Origin: Reticulitermes lucifugus
Taxonomy: Eukaryota; Arthropoda; Insecta; Blattodea; Rhinotermitidae
Direction of reading: 5' to 3'
Length of the DNA stretch: 64,000 nucleotides
Assembly: GCA_026260175.1 (NCBI GenBank)
Contig: JAKCWW010000022.1
Coordinates: 148,249 to 212,248 of the forward strand
The notes under the pieces are model-generated. The model was not told the origin of the DNA. It did not search any database and worked only from the letters and a program-made list of their open reading frames with translations. Position 1 is the first letter of the stretch; the number at the start of each line of letters is the position of its first letter. A program made the translations under genes and the position numbers. This document shows positions 12,327-25,149 of the stretch, piece after piece.

Positions 12327-13445
12327 GTAACGACCCCCTCTGAGTATGTGCACTTCCACCTTTCTTTCTGAAAATAAAAAACTCCATTCCCCGAAATTTG
12401 CCTTGTTCATAGTGCCACAGGAATGGCAGAGTTTAGAAATCCAGGGATACTGAAGACAACATATTAGGTTTTGTTATAAAATAAAACGTTAAGAATTTCC
12501 TAGTTGAAAATTTAAGTTACATATACATCTTTTATATTTTTATTGGGAGAATTACAGATAATTGCTTTTATTTTTAGGCATAACCAGTCAGTGTTTAATT
12601 AATAACAAATATACTTGTTTTTATGGCTTCCTCCCTCACTGGTATAGCTAAACCCGCATAACAATATTGTACAAATAATTTAGCTAAGGGATCCACCAAG
12701 GTATTCCACACATTCTATAATTGAAGAAGGCTTACTTATCCTGGCCAACAAGGAGGATTACCTGTTCTTCACCGGCAAATGACATTCCTCCTACCAATGT
12801 CGCAATATAGAAGCTAAAATTTCAAATAAGGAATAAGAGTACAATTTAGTATAATAAAATATATTCATATAAAAAAGACACTCAGAACGATTAGTCAAAT
12901 CTCATGGTAAAATTCTATAGCAGCATTTACACATCGCTTTAGCAGTCACGGCTACCGTATATGTTGTCAAAAATCCGAAATAATTTTTATAACATGCTTA
13001 GTGAAGTTACGTTTTAATTACATATAAAAATATTGGTGATTACGCATTTAAATATTTCATAAAATACTGGTTGCAACAAACAATAATTTTTAACCCTTAA
13101 AAACCCCGTGGTTTATACATTCACCGCCAGGCTTAACACTATTTTGTCATCATTTTGTCCATATCGTGTACGTAGGTGTTTCCTATGTCCCGTAAAATTG
13201 TTAGCCTAAGCAGTATCCACCGAATGCATTTTATAATGGAAGAACACCGTATAGTCAAGTACGACCTGAAACTTTACGTATAATACATGGTCACTTTTAG
13301 TCTATTTCCTGCCTTAGAATATGTCACTAAGTCATAATGTATTGGCTTCAAAATATTGCAAGATTCGTAGCAATATAACTTTCCGTTTAGGAGATGCTGC
13401 CATTTACCTTTACATATCTACTTCAAAATCACTCTGCAGATAATC
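12327..13445. other. AT-rich stretch, no gene seen
   Basis: Nothing supported. Confidence 0.6.
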
Positions 13446-13461
13446 CCCATATCTTACATAT

Positions 13462-13715
13462 TTTTTCCATGGCGCGAAAGCCCCTAGAGGGCCAGGGTCT
13501 CCTCACTGCCGAGGCTTCACGATCACACTCAGGCACACCACACTCGGTAGGACTACTCTGGAAGGATAATCAGCTCGTCGCAGAGACCTCTACCTGACAA
13601 CACACAACACTCACAAGAGACAGGCATCCATGCCCCCGGCGGGATTCGAACCCACAATCCCAGAAAGCTAACAGCCGCAAACCAACGCCTTAGACCGCGC
13701 GGCCACTGGGATCGG
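13462..13715 (-). repeat. SINE-2: full tRNA-Leu/Ser-like SINE with 16-bp target duplication
   Basis: Read on the minus strand it starts with tggccgcgcggtctaaggcg, which matches the A-box arm of class II (Leu/Ser) tRNAs, and has a perfect B box ggttcgaatcc (13642-13652). The body ends in the GCCC-loop-GGGC tail also found at base 1, then a short A run. It is flanked by cccatatcttacatat (13446-13461) and cccataccttacatat (13716-13731), 15 of 16 identical. It looks complete, about 254 bp, and is the clearest SINE of its kind here. Confidence 0.92.
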
Positions 13716-13731
13716 CCCATACCTTACATAT

Positions 13732-14374
13732 AGCTACACCAAAACGATAATTAACTACAAAACACAGGTTCCTGTGCTTGTAACTGCAGTAATGACGCCG
13801 AAGCATACAGATAATAATAATAATAATAACAGACGTTGGGAAATTTACGAACTGAGAGACTACAAGAATAGGGTTGAAAATTCTTGTTCAAGTGACTTCA
13901 ATATCCTATTTTCACCGACTGTCAGTAGAAGAAAACGTAAAAATTTAGGAACTGCATAACATAAAGCATAGATTAACACATTAAGAAATGTAACCTTATT
14001 TTAATTTACACGTGATACTACAAAGACCCTGAGGACTTTATGATTCAACCTTCCTCATTCACTTTATCTGAAAGCGTTCCTTGGAAGAAACAATCAAAAA
14101 GGGAGGCATATTTTCCATTTTTATGTCCCTTTAATGACAAACATAAAAATATATAAAACCAGATATACTTTTGACATTATATGTTATATGTGTGTGTGTT
14201 CTCTAAATCTTGTATTAGATTTTAATGTGAGTGATATTTTTACTACAAAAATAATTTTAACACAAGTAATTTGTGTAACTTATAGAATGGAACGAAATAA
14301 GTTTTCAAAGTTCTTCTTTCTTTCTCAGTTAGTAGTATTATTTTTAAAAGTTTACCAGTCCGTGTTGAATTTAT
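13732..14374. other. AT-rich stretch with short (AAT)n
   Basis: An (AAT)n run lies at 13810-13830. Nothing else was supported. Confidence 0.6.
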
Positions 14375-14480
14375 GTGGACCAAGTAGCATTGGGGCATGT
14401 TTCCTTTCCACGTACTTCCGTTGTCCCCTATCGGTATCATTCCACCAATCCTTCATACACATTCATTCATCACTGACGTT
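14375..14480 (+). repeat. SINE-1 3' fragment
   Basis: The blocks tttcctttccacgtacttcc, gtcccctatcggtatc and attccaccaatccttcat match the second half of SINE-1. The tRNA-like head is missing, so this is a 5'-truncated or decayed copy. Confidence 0.7.
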
Positions 14481-16155
14481 ACACAATTTTAACTGAGAGC
14501 GTCTTTAAATAACGCAGTTAAAAATGGCTTAAAAATTCCAAAATACCACACAGCTTCGCAGTAGACTCCTTAGTACTACCGTGTTTTAGGCGAGCAGCCC
14601 CGGAGATCTGGCAAAATAAATGAGAATTTTTGTGGTTATTCTCAAGTAAATTCCGAAATAATATAAAAAATCGAGGTAAGTTGTTTTACTTCGAAATCCT
14701 GCCAATGCTTTATTGAGTAATAATCGTATCAGTCGACGTTATGTAGTCTCATGAATTGAAGAAGTTTTAAATAAACCACAACATTAATTGAATTGATAAG
14801 ACTGTACACAACTAAGTTTGAATTTGAAATCCTTATGTCAAATTTTAAAATTGAAATCTGTATAATTGTGCATCCCGAGACTGTGGATTCAGTCCGTAAT
14901 CTAAAATTCCGTTCGAACACAATGTTTCTGAGACAGAATATGTTTCCTTCCTCCGGTATAAATGCAGGGGCCTACTAAGTCTAGTGGATACGGCAGATTC
15001 AATTCATTTCAAAAGCTGGACGAGAAGCTGCGTTATTTTAGGAATATCATATGACAGACAAAGTCCAAAAGTCGACAGTGCTTAGTATAATCTATGAATC
15101 ATCGTTAGGAATTTTTATAACAGGTTCAAAACTACAGAAATAAAATTTTATTGTTGTCAGTTTATTTGCAAAATTAATGACGGTTTCATCTTAACACAGT
15201 CAGACAGACACTATGACGTGGCACCAATTTGACAGACTTACTATCCTTCCTCCTGGCAAGCATCAGTCTGATACCTAAAGTGAATGTCTCCCTAAACATC
15301 TCTAAACACTTGGTAGTTATAATGGAGCTGAAATGCGTTTAAAGAGAGGTAGAAAAATACCTTTAAATATAATTCAATGCAGTTTTAGTCTTCAAAGTTT
15401 CTGATTGACTTTCAGTAACTTAAAAAAATTACAAGGAAAAGCAAATTACAATAATGGAGAGCAATGCATTTCTTATACTGCAAGTATAACTGTAAAATGT
15501 CCAACAATGTAAAATTCTGTTCCATAAAGTAGTCTAAAAAAACGGAGTATTCAATTTTACCTCAAAATATTTAAGTTAACAGTAACGTAGACACGATAAC
15601 GCGACATCACCTTGACGCACTGAGTTTTGTTTCACGCAGAAAGTATTACTTGTATAAGAGAGTAAGCTATTTCCACCGGTAAAACATATTTATTGATTTT
15701 TGTAGGGTTTCTCAACAGAGGTATTACGAATATCTTTAAAAAATATTGTTTTATCTCCTGATAAGGAACTCGAATTTTCGCGTATTTTGTAATACTAAGT
15801 GCTACAATGTGTTATATGTATGCTTTATGATTTCAAGTAAAATGCATGTTTGACGTCACGCGCACATCCTATCAGTACTCCGATTTTTCTTCAATATTTT
15901 GAGCAAATAGCAATGTCGGTATTATATTCTCATTGATGTACACCCATAATAAAATAATTAGCAGATACGCTATCTCGTGAAATGTCGCCCAAGGAAGCAA
16001 AGATATAACCAGCTATGTTAGGATTAGGATAGTAAATATCCTCCCTTATTTATGAGGCCTATTAATATGAAAACATTTTATAACGAAAAAAAAAAGTGCA
16101 AAATCAGATAGAATGGCATAAACATGCAGTAGAAGCAGCAATGCACCTGACTGGT
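14481..16155. other. AT-rich stretch, no gene seen
   Basis: Nothing supported; short frames on both strands only. Confidence 0.6.
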
Positions 16156-16159
16156 CAGT

Positions 16160-17420
16160 AAGGGGTGTGTGCCTTTGCAAATTGCATTCCCCAAACAACA
16201 AAACCCCGCCTCTGTGTAAAACTAGAGGCACAAGGGGGTGGGTTTTAATGCTTCAGCCATCCCGCTCGAGTGCTTCACACACACGCAGAGAGAGCACGCT
16301 TCCATTTTTTATTAGTGTCCATTTTTGTTTCTTTTTTTCCCCCTGTACGTTCACCCAACATCACCATCATCATCGTCATCATCAGAAACCGTGGTCCCCC
16401 TGGGCTACATTCGTGATAGAGGCTTTACCTACCTGGAGACTTGCGCATTCATGGACAGTTCTTCTGCTCTTGCGTTGCCCATATAACCACCGCCGAATTG
16501 GTGACGTTGTCCTTCCCTTTTGGCGCGCGTCATTTCTGCACGGAGAACTCCAACACGATATGCAGTCACACGGGCAGCCATGATGTGGTAGAAAAGAGAG
16601 AGAGAAAGTTACAAGAGCTGGGTGAGAGGGACGGACAGAAGTACGTAAAAATAATACATAAAAAACACACCAGCAACTCCGCACAATCACTCACTCGCAA
16701 GCCCCGTAGGCCTTCACAACCCCCCCTCTCCCACCCTTATGCCTCTTCCAGTTCCAGTTGTAGGCTGCTCCACTGTGAAAAACACAAACCTGTCAGAGCA
16801 CACGTGGAAATAAGACACAGAGCTTTCAAATCAAAACACCCCTTCGCCCCTCTACATTTGAATGCAACGTCCTTCGGTATCATCTACCCTGCGGTATATT
16901 CCAGTATTTTACAGGATAATCTTAGTTCGATGTACGGGCGGTGGTTCACTTAGAGATGATACGACTGATGTTGCGGTCTGGATCTAAACCCGGGTCCCTG
17001 GTCTGTTTCGAAGTCAGAGCTATACGCAACCCGAGGCAAATGGCAGCAATACTGTCAGTTTGGCAGGATCTAGGATCTCCTGGCAAACATCACACACACG
17101 CTCACCGCACGGTACACAAACCCAATAGGCTGATAGCTGGGCTGCTGCGACTGGTACCTGTTGTTAATATGATGTTGCTATGTATCGTGTGGGTTAATTC
17201 ACACGCTCAGATCAATGTCAATTGGAGGCTAATAAACAGGGGCATGGTAGTGGCCTAGCTGTAGTGTTGGATAGAGCCAGCCAGCCAGCCCTAGTGCTGT
17301 GATACAGCGGCGGGGGATGCAACGCTTTGTGTTGCTGGTGGATATTATCTGCAGCGGGTTGGTGGGTGCAGCTAGGGGGCTTGGAGGGACCCACCCACCG
17401 TAGGCCCAATGCCATGCCAC
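16160..17420. other. GC-rich block, possible promoter or exon region
   Basis: This 1.2-kb block is clearly richer in G, C and CpG than its surroundings and keeps long frames open on both strands (170, 138 and 105 codons plus; 102 and 92 codons minus). Overlap of that kind is expected from low stop-codon density, and none of the peptides is recognised; they are rich in Ser, His and Pro. It contains (ATC)n near 16357-16385, a GAGAGAGAG run near 16596-16606 and a C-rich tract near 16720-16733. It could be the 5' region of a host gene or a repeat cluster; a SINE head sits inside it. Confidence 0.4.
16945..17035 (-). repeat. Possible tRNA-derived SINE head
   Basis: On the minus strand, tatagctctgacttcgaaac and, later, acccgggtttagatcc have the spacing of A and B boxes. 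The body and target duplication were not resolved. Confidence 0.35.
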
Positions 17421-18366
17421 AACACTTTAGTAATAAAGAACACATTTTTGTAAGTTTCTCAGATTGTACACTCTTGAACAAATGAAGGTTTAGCAAGATT
17501 TTAAACTGATATGTTTTTTTCTAACTATAGACATTTTCGGGCTATTTTATTCATTGACACAAGGATGGTAAGTCAGTAAAAAAGAAAAGTTCCAGTAACT
17601 GACACATTTAATACAACCAACTGAGAAAACACGAAAAATATGATGTAGTACAAATTAAAGAGCTTGGTCCGAGTATAGAAAAAAAACATCTCTTTGGCAG
17701 AAAATATTGTAAATGACAGCCCTTCCTTCCATTTACGGAGGAGGAACATAAATTCCAATTTTGTGTTGACAACAAAAGGATCTGATGCGCTGTTCCTAAA
17801 AAAAATAACTAAATTTTAATTCTTTGTGATGTTTCAAAAAAACATACCCTCGAAATTACGAACTCCAGCGCAGTTAGCATAAAATGTAGGCCCAATATTA
17901 GAATGCACAAACCTCTTTCTCCCTCTCTCGCGATGCGCGCGCATGATATACCCAGATTAAAAACAACAAAATGCACTTTGAAAATGTCTGCATCACGAAT
18001 GGAAGTCGTAAACCCACCAAAAATTTGAACCTGATAAACTGGAACACTTTGTTTTTCTACAGCGAGATTCTCTATCACACTCTTGTCCTATTGCCGTGTA
18101 TAAAATTATGCACACACATTCTCAAATCTAATTAGAAATGCATAGAATAAGGGAGTTATTTGGTTGCTACTCGCTGCACGCAAATATATTATCGCTCAAA
18201 AATATTTTATTATTCTGAAAACGAAAATGTAACAGTACTGCATAACAATATACGAATCAGTGGAAAAGTATCCTATGATATTTTATACAGGTATCCAAGG
18301 TACCAAATGCATACACATTATTCAAAACATTATTAAATAGTCAATGTAACACAACTGTTTATTTTA
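17421..18366. other. AT-rich stretch, no gene seen
   Basis: Nothing supported. Confidence 0.6.
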
Positions 18367-18417
18367 TTTAAAGCTACATGTTTCGGTATAGATATCGACC
18401 ATCCTCAGGCTAAAAAA
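18367..18417 (-). ncRNA. Hammerhead-like motif with paired helix I
   Basis: On the minus strand: ttttttagc, CTGAGGA, T, GGT-loop-ACC, GAA, ACATGT, A, gctttaaat. The nine bases before the core can pair with those after the predicted cleavage base: agc with gct, a 2x2 T/T loop, then ttt with aaa. The core matches CUGANGA..GAA exactly, with one extra T before helix II. No inverted partner was found nearby. Confidence 0.55.
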
Positions 18418-19116
18418 CACAATCATTAAAAGGTAGGTAATATATGCACTAAACAAAATATCATCACGTTATATGTGGGATCCCACAGTTTTACAATATT
18501 CTGTTTTAGAATAAAATTGCAAAATTATATAGGGCGATGGTAGCTGAAAAGAAGTAGTGGAAACACAATATTAAAAAACCTCTTTATTAACTCCTAAAAA
18601 CAAACGGATGAACGGGTAATGTAATATTTATAGATACAAATAATAAAATAGGTAAAATCTTAGGTGTTGGTGTAAGATGAAGTCTGGTTGATTTTTCATG
18701 TATGTCACGCCGAGTTTCGAAAGTATATAGCAGACGGCTCTTTAAACAGAAATACTGTACATATCGAGAATGTAAATAAATTATGTAATGAACCAATTTT
18801 GATTTTAAATGTATGAAATAAAGGATTGTTTTACTTGCGTATTTTTAGTTGTTAGCATACACAATAATTTGACATTTATTAAAATTAATGATCATTTATG
18901 AAGGAATAAAAATCAGCGGAAAACCTAAATGGCATAATAAATACCTACGAATTTTAACAGGTGATTAAGAAGCTAAATTTAAGCCCGATATACGAAAATA
19001 TTTAATATGGATAAAAATAAAAAGAGTCCAAGCTTCTTAGTCTGAAGGTACTGAAAAATGCAATAATAATACAAAAATAATAAACATAAAATATTCCTAT
19101 GTTATTGACATGTTGA

Positions 19117-19152
<36 letters not shown>

Positions 19153-20009
19153 TGTGCTAATACAAACTGAAATTTCAGGAGATAGTAAAGTGGTTAAGAA
19201 AGAAGCCCAAAAATAAAAAAACCTTACAATAGAAATAGAGCGTATGTGGAATGTAAAACAAAAGTAATACCAGTAATAATTGCAGCGAAAAAACCATCTC
19301 AAAATCATTCAGACAATATCTAAACAGTATACCTGACAACATAACATCAAGGAACTACAGAAAATAGTCATACTGGGCACTGTGCGCATACTGCGGAAAG
19401 TACTAAAGTGAAAGTACATAACGTTTATCATGTAAAGCAAAATTACATAATGTAACAATAGAATAGGTGCAACATTATACAACCTAGTAACATGTTTTTC
19501 CAGGTACATAATTGTAAATACCATGTGTTATAATCATAATAAATACATATTATAATAAATAAGAATGTTCCAGCAAAGTAAGAGAAAATAAAATTCATAG
19601 TAACGGATGTCGCTCAAGATAAAAACGGAATGTTTGTACGTACGACGTATTTAACATAAAGCTATTTCGAAATGTCTTAAGGAAAGTTCTGATTCCAGCA
19701 CATGGACAGGGTATCTATGGTGTGAATATAATTCACTTCACTTCAGTCCTTTATATATTCATATGCTGAATCAGCAGCCTAGTAGCCAAATGCAAATACA
19801 GCATAAGTAGATATTCATGAAGACAGCACAGCAAATCAACACGAGTAAAGCATCAAAATTAATTCAATTAAAAGCCAAATATAACGAAACAAAAAAACCT
19901 TAGTTGTAATGAAAACTTCGTAGCCCCTAATGAGCATATGCAATGGATAATAATGTGCCTAATAACATCAAAAACGACTTGTAGCAAAACAAATTGTTTC
20001 TAAATATTT
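18418..20009. other. AT-rich stretch with (AAT)n
   Basis: An (AAT)n run lies at 19120-19151. No gene or other structure was supported. Confidence 0.6.
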
Positions 20010-20180
20010 GGATGATGATAATAATGATGATGATAATAGTAATAATAATTCAATTGCTTATTAACGTGCCGAGACTACAGCTAAGTGACCCGTTACAGAG
20101 ACAACACAACAAAATACACAAAAATTAAAACAGACAGGACATATATGAACAAACAAAAAACAACAAACAAATAATACTGA
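20010..20180 (-). repeat. LINE-3 3' tail with ATT/ATC run
   Basis: Minus-strand reading gives a T-rich block, tctctgtaacgggtcactt, gcacgttaataagcaattga and then attattattactatt. This is the same order as the three tails at 7441-7990 and places them in one family. Confidence 0.7.
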
Positions 20181-21130
20181 AACAATTAATTAGGACACCT
20201 TATGATATTATAATAACAATAACATAAAATTTGACAAAGAGTTAATTTGCCTTCTGAAGACATAAAAATCGCTGCAAACTCAATTTGTCTCACCTGAAAA
20301 GGGACAATGTTTTTGAAGAATAAAAAAAACATGAAAACAAGAAAAGTCTCAAAATTTCCTAGTGGAAGGTAGGAGACCAATTATGTCCATGGAAGATGGA
20401 CACGATATAAAGCAAAAAAATTAATAACAAATATTGTGTCAAGTTGATGTCTTCTCTCACGCTAAGTACGTAAAATAATAAGTTGAATAACATTAGCACC
20501 TGTACAGTGACTTTCTGAGAAAAATATTGCTTATAGCAAAAAGCTACAAAATTCTGCTAATGATTTAAACGTTTTCTGGGATAAAAGAGGTAATTGAATC
20601 CCATATTACGGATGTGTAATTTAGACCTAACAAATGAAGAATATAAAACCAGTAAACAGTCAAATGTCGAAAATGATTAAGTATATTACGAAAGAGACGG
20701 AAAATGTGAGTGCCCTGAGAAAAAACACAATCAACAGGAGAGTGAAAGTACAAATTAGAATAAAGTAAAATTTCCAGGTCTTCAAATAAATCAGTTCGAA
20801 TAACATAAGAATCTAAAAATTTGCATTTAAAGTAAAGAATGTTAATTTAACTGGGGAAGACAATGGCTCGAGTTTTACTAACAGAGTAACGAAATTTACA
20901 GTACATCAACCTTGTATGGAATCAACATCTGATTGTACCTGGGTAAAACTAACAAAAAAAATTAAAAGCAGGAAAATTTGTATATCAGCAGAAAGAAGCA
21001 ATTAGGAATGTGTAGTTACACTGCACACATTATTAGTAAATACACTAAAAAGCAGAAGCCCTAATACACAGCCTTGAGAAACACCTGAAAGACCTATAAA
21101 GGCAGCGAAAGTATACCATAAATGTTAAAT
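20010..21130 (-). mobile_element. LINE-3: 5'-truncated non-LTR retrotransposon with RT remains
   Basis: On the minus strand near 21100-21060 the translation contains GVSQGCVLGLLLFSVF, matching the RT block usually written GVPQGSVLGPLLF. It is followed by ADIQIF where the YADD-containing block falls. Further on (20753-20565) comes HIFRLFRNILNHFRHL and then LGLNYTSVIWDSITS, which matches the post-RT LDYASVVWNS block of Jockey-like insect LINEs. The coding part is broken into several frames with stops, so it is dead. It ends in an ATT/ATC-rich tail at 20010-20049. The 5' limit near 21130 is an estimate. Confidence 0.75.
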
Positions 21131-21595
21131 TTTCCATGATCACAGCGGATGTCACGTGATACGTACTACATTTGAATCCTGCATTCGTCAGAAATCGACG
21201 GAACTTCACAACTCTTCTAGAAATAAGGTAAGCTGAAATGCAGGACGAAAACGGACACTACATTCCCGGCGGATGAAGGCCTCGAATGCGATAAGGCGTC
21301 TATGACAGCTGTCGTGTTCAGGGGCAGGATAAATTGGGCAGTGTGTAGTTGATAGTTTTGTATAAATTCACAACGTCTAGAATCACTCAATTATTTTATG
21401 TGAAATCCTTGAATATCAATATACGACATGTCGAGTTTTGCGGGCAAATAGAATTAAACTCTATACGTATATATAAAAATCAGCCTTGCACAGCAATTAA
21501 AAGGAGTAAAATTAAACATGACATTAGGAGTACTTTACGTCTAACAACTTTGGATATCACAGCATTGCATTTTTGCACCATATAATTTACTCAAA
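21131..21595. other. Unassigned stretch, GC-richer between about 21150 and 21345
   Basis: No domain or repeat was recognised. The GC-richer part adjoins the broken end of LINE-3 and might be more of its 5' sequence or another old insertion. Confidence 0.4.
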
Positions 21596-21597
21596 TA

Positions 21598-21782
21598 CAG
21601 TGGAACCCGCTTATAATGACATCGGCTTATACGGCACCTCGTCTGTAGCATCAGATATTCTGTGGTACAAATTAATTCTTCACTATTAACCTAACATTAT
21701 ACTCCTCGGCTATAACAACACTCGTTTATAACGACAAAAAAATATTCAGTCCCTTTCATGAAGTTATAACCGAGTTCAAGTG
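21598..21782. mobile_element. Pogo/Tigger-like MITE
   Basis: Starts cagtggaacccgcttataa and ends ttataaccgagttcaagtg; the ends are inverted copies over 19 bp with about four differences. It is flanked by TA on both sides (21596-21597, 21783-21784), the usual target of Tc1/mariner and pogo elements. CAGTGGAACC is the typical start of pogo/Tigger ends. The 185-bp interior has no transposase but repeats cttata-acgaca-like words several times, perhaps old transposase-binding sites. Confidence 0.8.
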
Positions 21783-21784
21783 TA

Positions 21785-24700
21785 TTTTGCACACACAACA
21801 TAACAGCATGCTTATATTAATAAAAATATTACTTATTTGTGGTGCTTCTTTTAAAATGCAAACGACACATCGCCGTATTTAACTCAGCAGAAAGTAGTGC
21901 AGGCTAAGTATATCGCTGTTTCAGCCCCTTCATTTTAGTCTAATCATAAGTATCCGTCTCACACAGAACAGCATTGTTGAACACACAACCAAATTATTTA
22001 ATGACATTTTTAGAAAATATTTTATTATTATTATTATTATTATTGCAAACATCAACAGTCACTAGTCTATACTTAAATTCACAATAACATATTCACACAA
22101 GGCTCGCAGGTGTATTATTTGTGAATGCAATCCACACACATGTATGTAAGTTTATATAAACACATTCTGAAATTAGCTTTCGCACTAGTGTACACTTACA
22201 TATTTACCCGCACCTACGTAATACATACATACATACATACATAATTGTACACTACCCTATTTATAAAATACAGTAATTCCTTTACAGGAAAACGTATGAG
22301 AAATACGTGAGTAAAAGTTGTGTGATATTACAATTTATAATTTGGGTAACAATAAATAACTATTTTGTGTTAATAATTTGGTATCCTAGACGCCTGAAAA
22401 TTTTCAACCCAAAATTAAGAAGAACTAAAAATGATACAGTCAAAAATTTATGAATGAAATTTGTTCATAACAGGTATGTATTATTGCTCCCCTTGCTAAA
22501 CAAGATAAGAAAAGCCACATATTTTACACTCACACTTAACCGCATTCAAATTGCCATCAGATTCGCAGCAGCCTGCTTACTTATTTCTTACAATGGTGGT
22601 ACTAGTTCACATATAATTTGTAGTACTCTCATGGAATGATGTCACAATGCTTGTATTACACAGAATGTTAGCACGCAATTCACTTGTATTAACACGAAAT
22701 TGTGTGACTGTTCTTCTTTAGAAATTATCATCACAAATATCATAAACGTCACCTTATAAAATACTAAGCTCAACTTCCAATAAGCAGTACCTCCTTCAGC
22801 CATCCGCCACCAGACCTTTCTCTCGGTTTCTTCTCTCTTATTCCGTAAGATATTTTATTTAGATAAGTCCTCCATTTTCATCTTCTGTACTCATCCTTTT
22901 CAATTCCATATTCTTTCCACTACCTATATATCTGTTAATGTAGCGCTTTCATAATACCGTTGGTCTTCTAAAACACAATAATTATTTTCAAAGTTTCGAT
23001 ATTTTAGCCTAAATGTTGAGCTTATATTCACGTTTTCTAAAATTTGCTGAGCTAAAGAGAGTAGGATTTTTCGTAACTATAATACTGTACAAAGAAGGCA
23101 CTATTAGCTTTCCACCTTTCATTCACCGGTTAAATCTTTAAAAAAATGTACGCAAAATATTTAAAATGTATTAATTTAAATACTCGTAACCCCACCAAAT
23201 TTCGCAGAATTTGACTCCTTAAGGCAAAGTTTGGCCGAAGCATAGAAGATGTGTCTTTAATTTATGAATCAGAATTTGGATTCATTAAGTTCAACGTGCA
23301 ACAGACTGTTTTATCCTTTTCCCATTTCCCAGATATCTCTCATACTTCTGTATTGGCAAACCCGTGAGCCGCAAACAATGTCCCTTCAACGTGCCGTATA
23401 AGATCGTCGCTTGAATGTTCAAATAGAAAACTCTTAATGTCGTAACTATTTTTCTCATGGTTATGTAAAGGTGTATGGCAATGGTTAACTTATTATACGA
23501 AAAAAATTTTACATTAAACAAGTATAACGCAATGGACAACAAAATACACTTTCATTTATTTTTCACTTTTCACATCAAGTCACTGCGCTGGTGCCTGTTA
23601 ATTTTGCCATAAAAGCAACAGAAGAATTATAAATCTGAAGCAAATATACTGGAAATTTTCAGTCGTCCCGATTCTGGTTAAGAAGAAAATATTTCAGAAG
23701 CTGTCTGTGTTTCCGTCATCAGGCAGTAAGACAGAAATATGATGCGTTGTATCCATAAACTAGATCATGGAAGATTGTTAATTTACATGCCGGTTTAATG
23801 AGACAACTTCGTCACGCAGCCGCAGAATGGTGTGAAATATAGTTTATCATTAAATATACTAAACATACGAAACATACTAAAGGATAATACCATCCTATCC
23901 AATGAAAATCACGCCCAATTCGTTCAGTTTGGCATACTGTCTAACGAAACTTCACATCAAGGAATAATGTAGATCATAGAAAGTTGATAGCTTATCATCT
24001 TTAAAGTTACGGCTTAAGAGATCGTATCTATTTTCTGTTTTAACAATAACATTATTACTGGTTTAAAACTAGTGTACTTTCTGCTGCAGCATTCGATGTT
24101 ACTTAGACGTGGATGTTCAGGTGTTTATACTTTGAGATCTATAAAATGTGGATCCATTCCAAACATGTGGTTGTGTCATACATTTACAAAAACCCCTTTA
24201 ACTATATAGCTGTCAGTACTAGAAATTTTCCTACGACAACTATGAAAACCATCAACGTTCCTTGCAGTACATTAAAACTGTGAAAATTAAGCATTAAAAC
24301 TCCGAAAACTTTTAGAGTAAGAATATGACAATAATAAATGTAGTAGAACGATTTACTGATTTATATAATATTTAGATTGACAATAGAAAGAATGAAAAGA
24401 CATAGGAGCATATTTTGTGAGTGAAAAAATCAGGTAAATTTTAATTAAGCATAATTTACAGGATATATTGAAACAATACCAAATTTCCATACAGAAAAAT
24501 AAAATTCCCACTATCATATAGAATAAATTTCGTAAAGAATTATGTATAAAACAGAGAAAGTACCAGATCTTCGCCCGGTATATCGTACTTTGTCATTGCC
24601 ACAATTTAATACCAGCTAATATTTTTAAAAGTAGGAATAACTATGTACGTAAAACATGAAATTCTACGCGTTTAACTAAAAAGAAATATTTGGAATGAGA

Positions 24701-25145
24701 ATTCGAATTATATCCAAAAATTCTACTGCAGAATTTGAACACTGCTGCAAAGGCGTACGTAATAATTTGTTATGACTTTCCAAATATCGTTGAATTTTCT
24801 CTACTACTTTTGAAATAGAGAATTGCACACAGAGATTTTAGGAACAGAAAATTAGATTTTGCATATATAGGCAACTATACACATATAAGAAACACTCCTT
24901 TAGTATGTAGTACTATCGTGATGAAGACATTATAATTTAATTCAAAACATCATAATATAATCCTATCATACCGTAGACTGTGTATATGCGTTTTGTAATT
25001 AAACTGCACCTTCTAAATTCGGTCTATCATCTCTATATTCCATTCTCTGCGTACGTATGAAATTTCTAAAGTTGCAGCTATTCTGTATCACAATCAAGTA
25101 TGCAATAATAAACGCAATAGCACAGCAAATATTCAGAACTCTTCT
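21785..25145. other. AT-rich stretch, no gene seen
   Basis: Holds a (TTA)n run at 22019-22044 and (CATA)n at 22221-22243. Nothing else supported. Confidence 0.6.
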
Positions 25146-25149
25146 CTCA

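Noticed and set aside
16441-16953. 170-codon plus frame, the longest in the window
   Set aside because: It overlaps long frames on the other strand and other plus frames in GC-rich DNA, contains low-complexity runs and shows no domain.
23690-23735. ctgatgacggaaac on the minus strand
   Set aside because: The core words are adjacent with no room for helix II.
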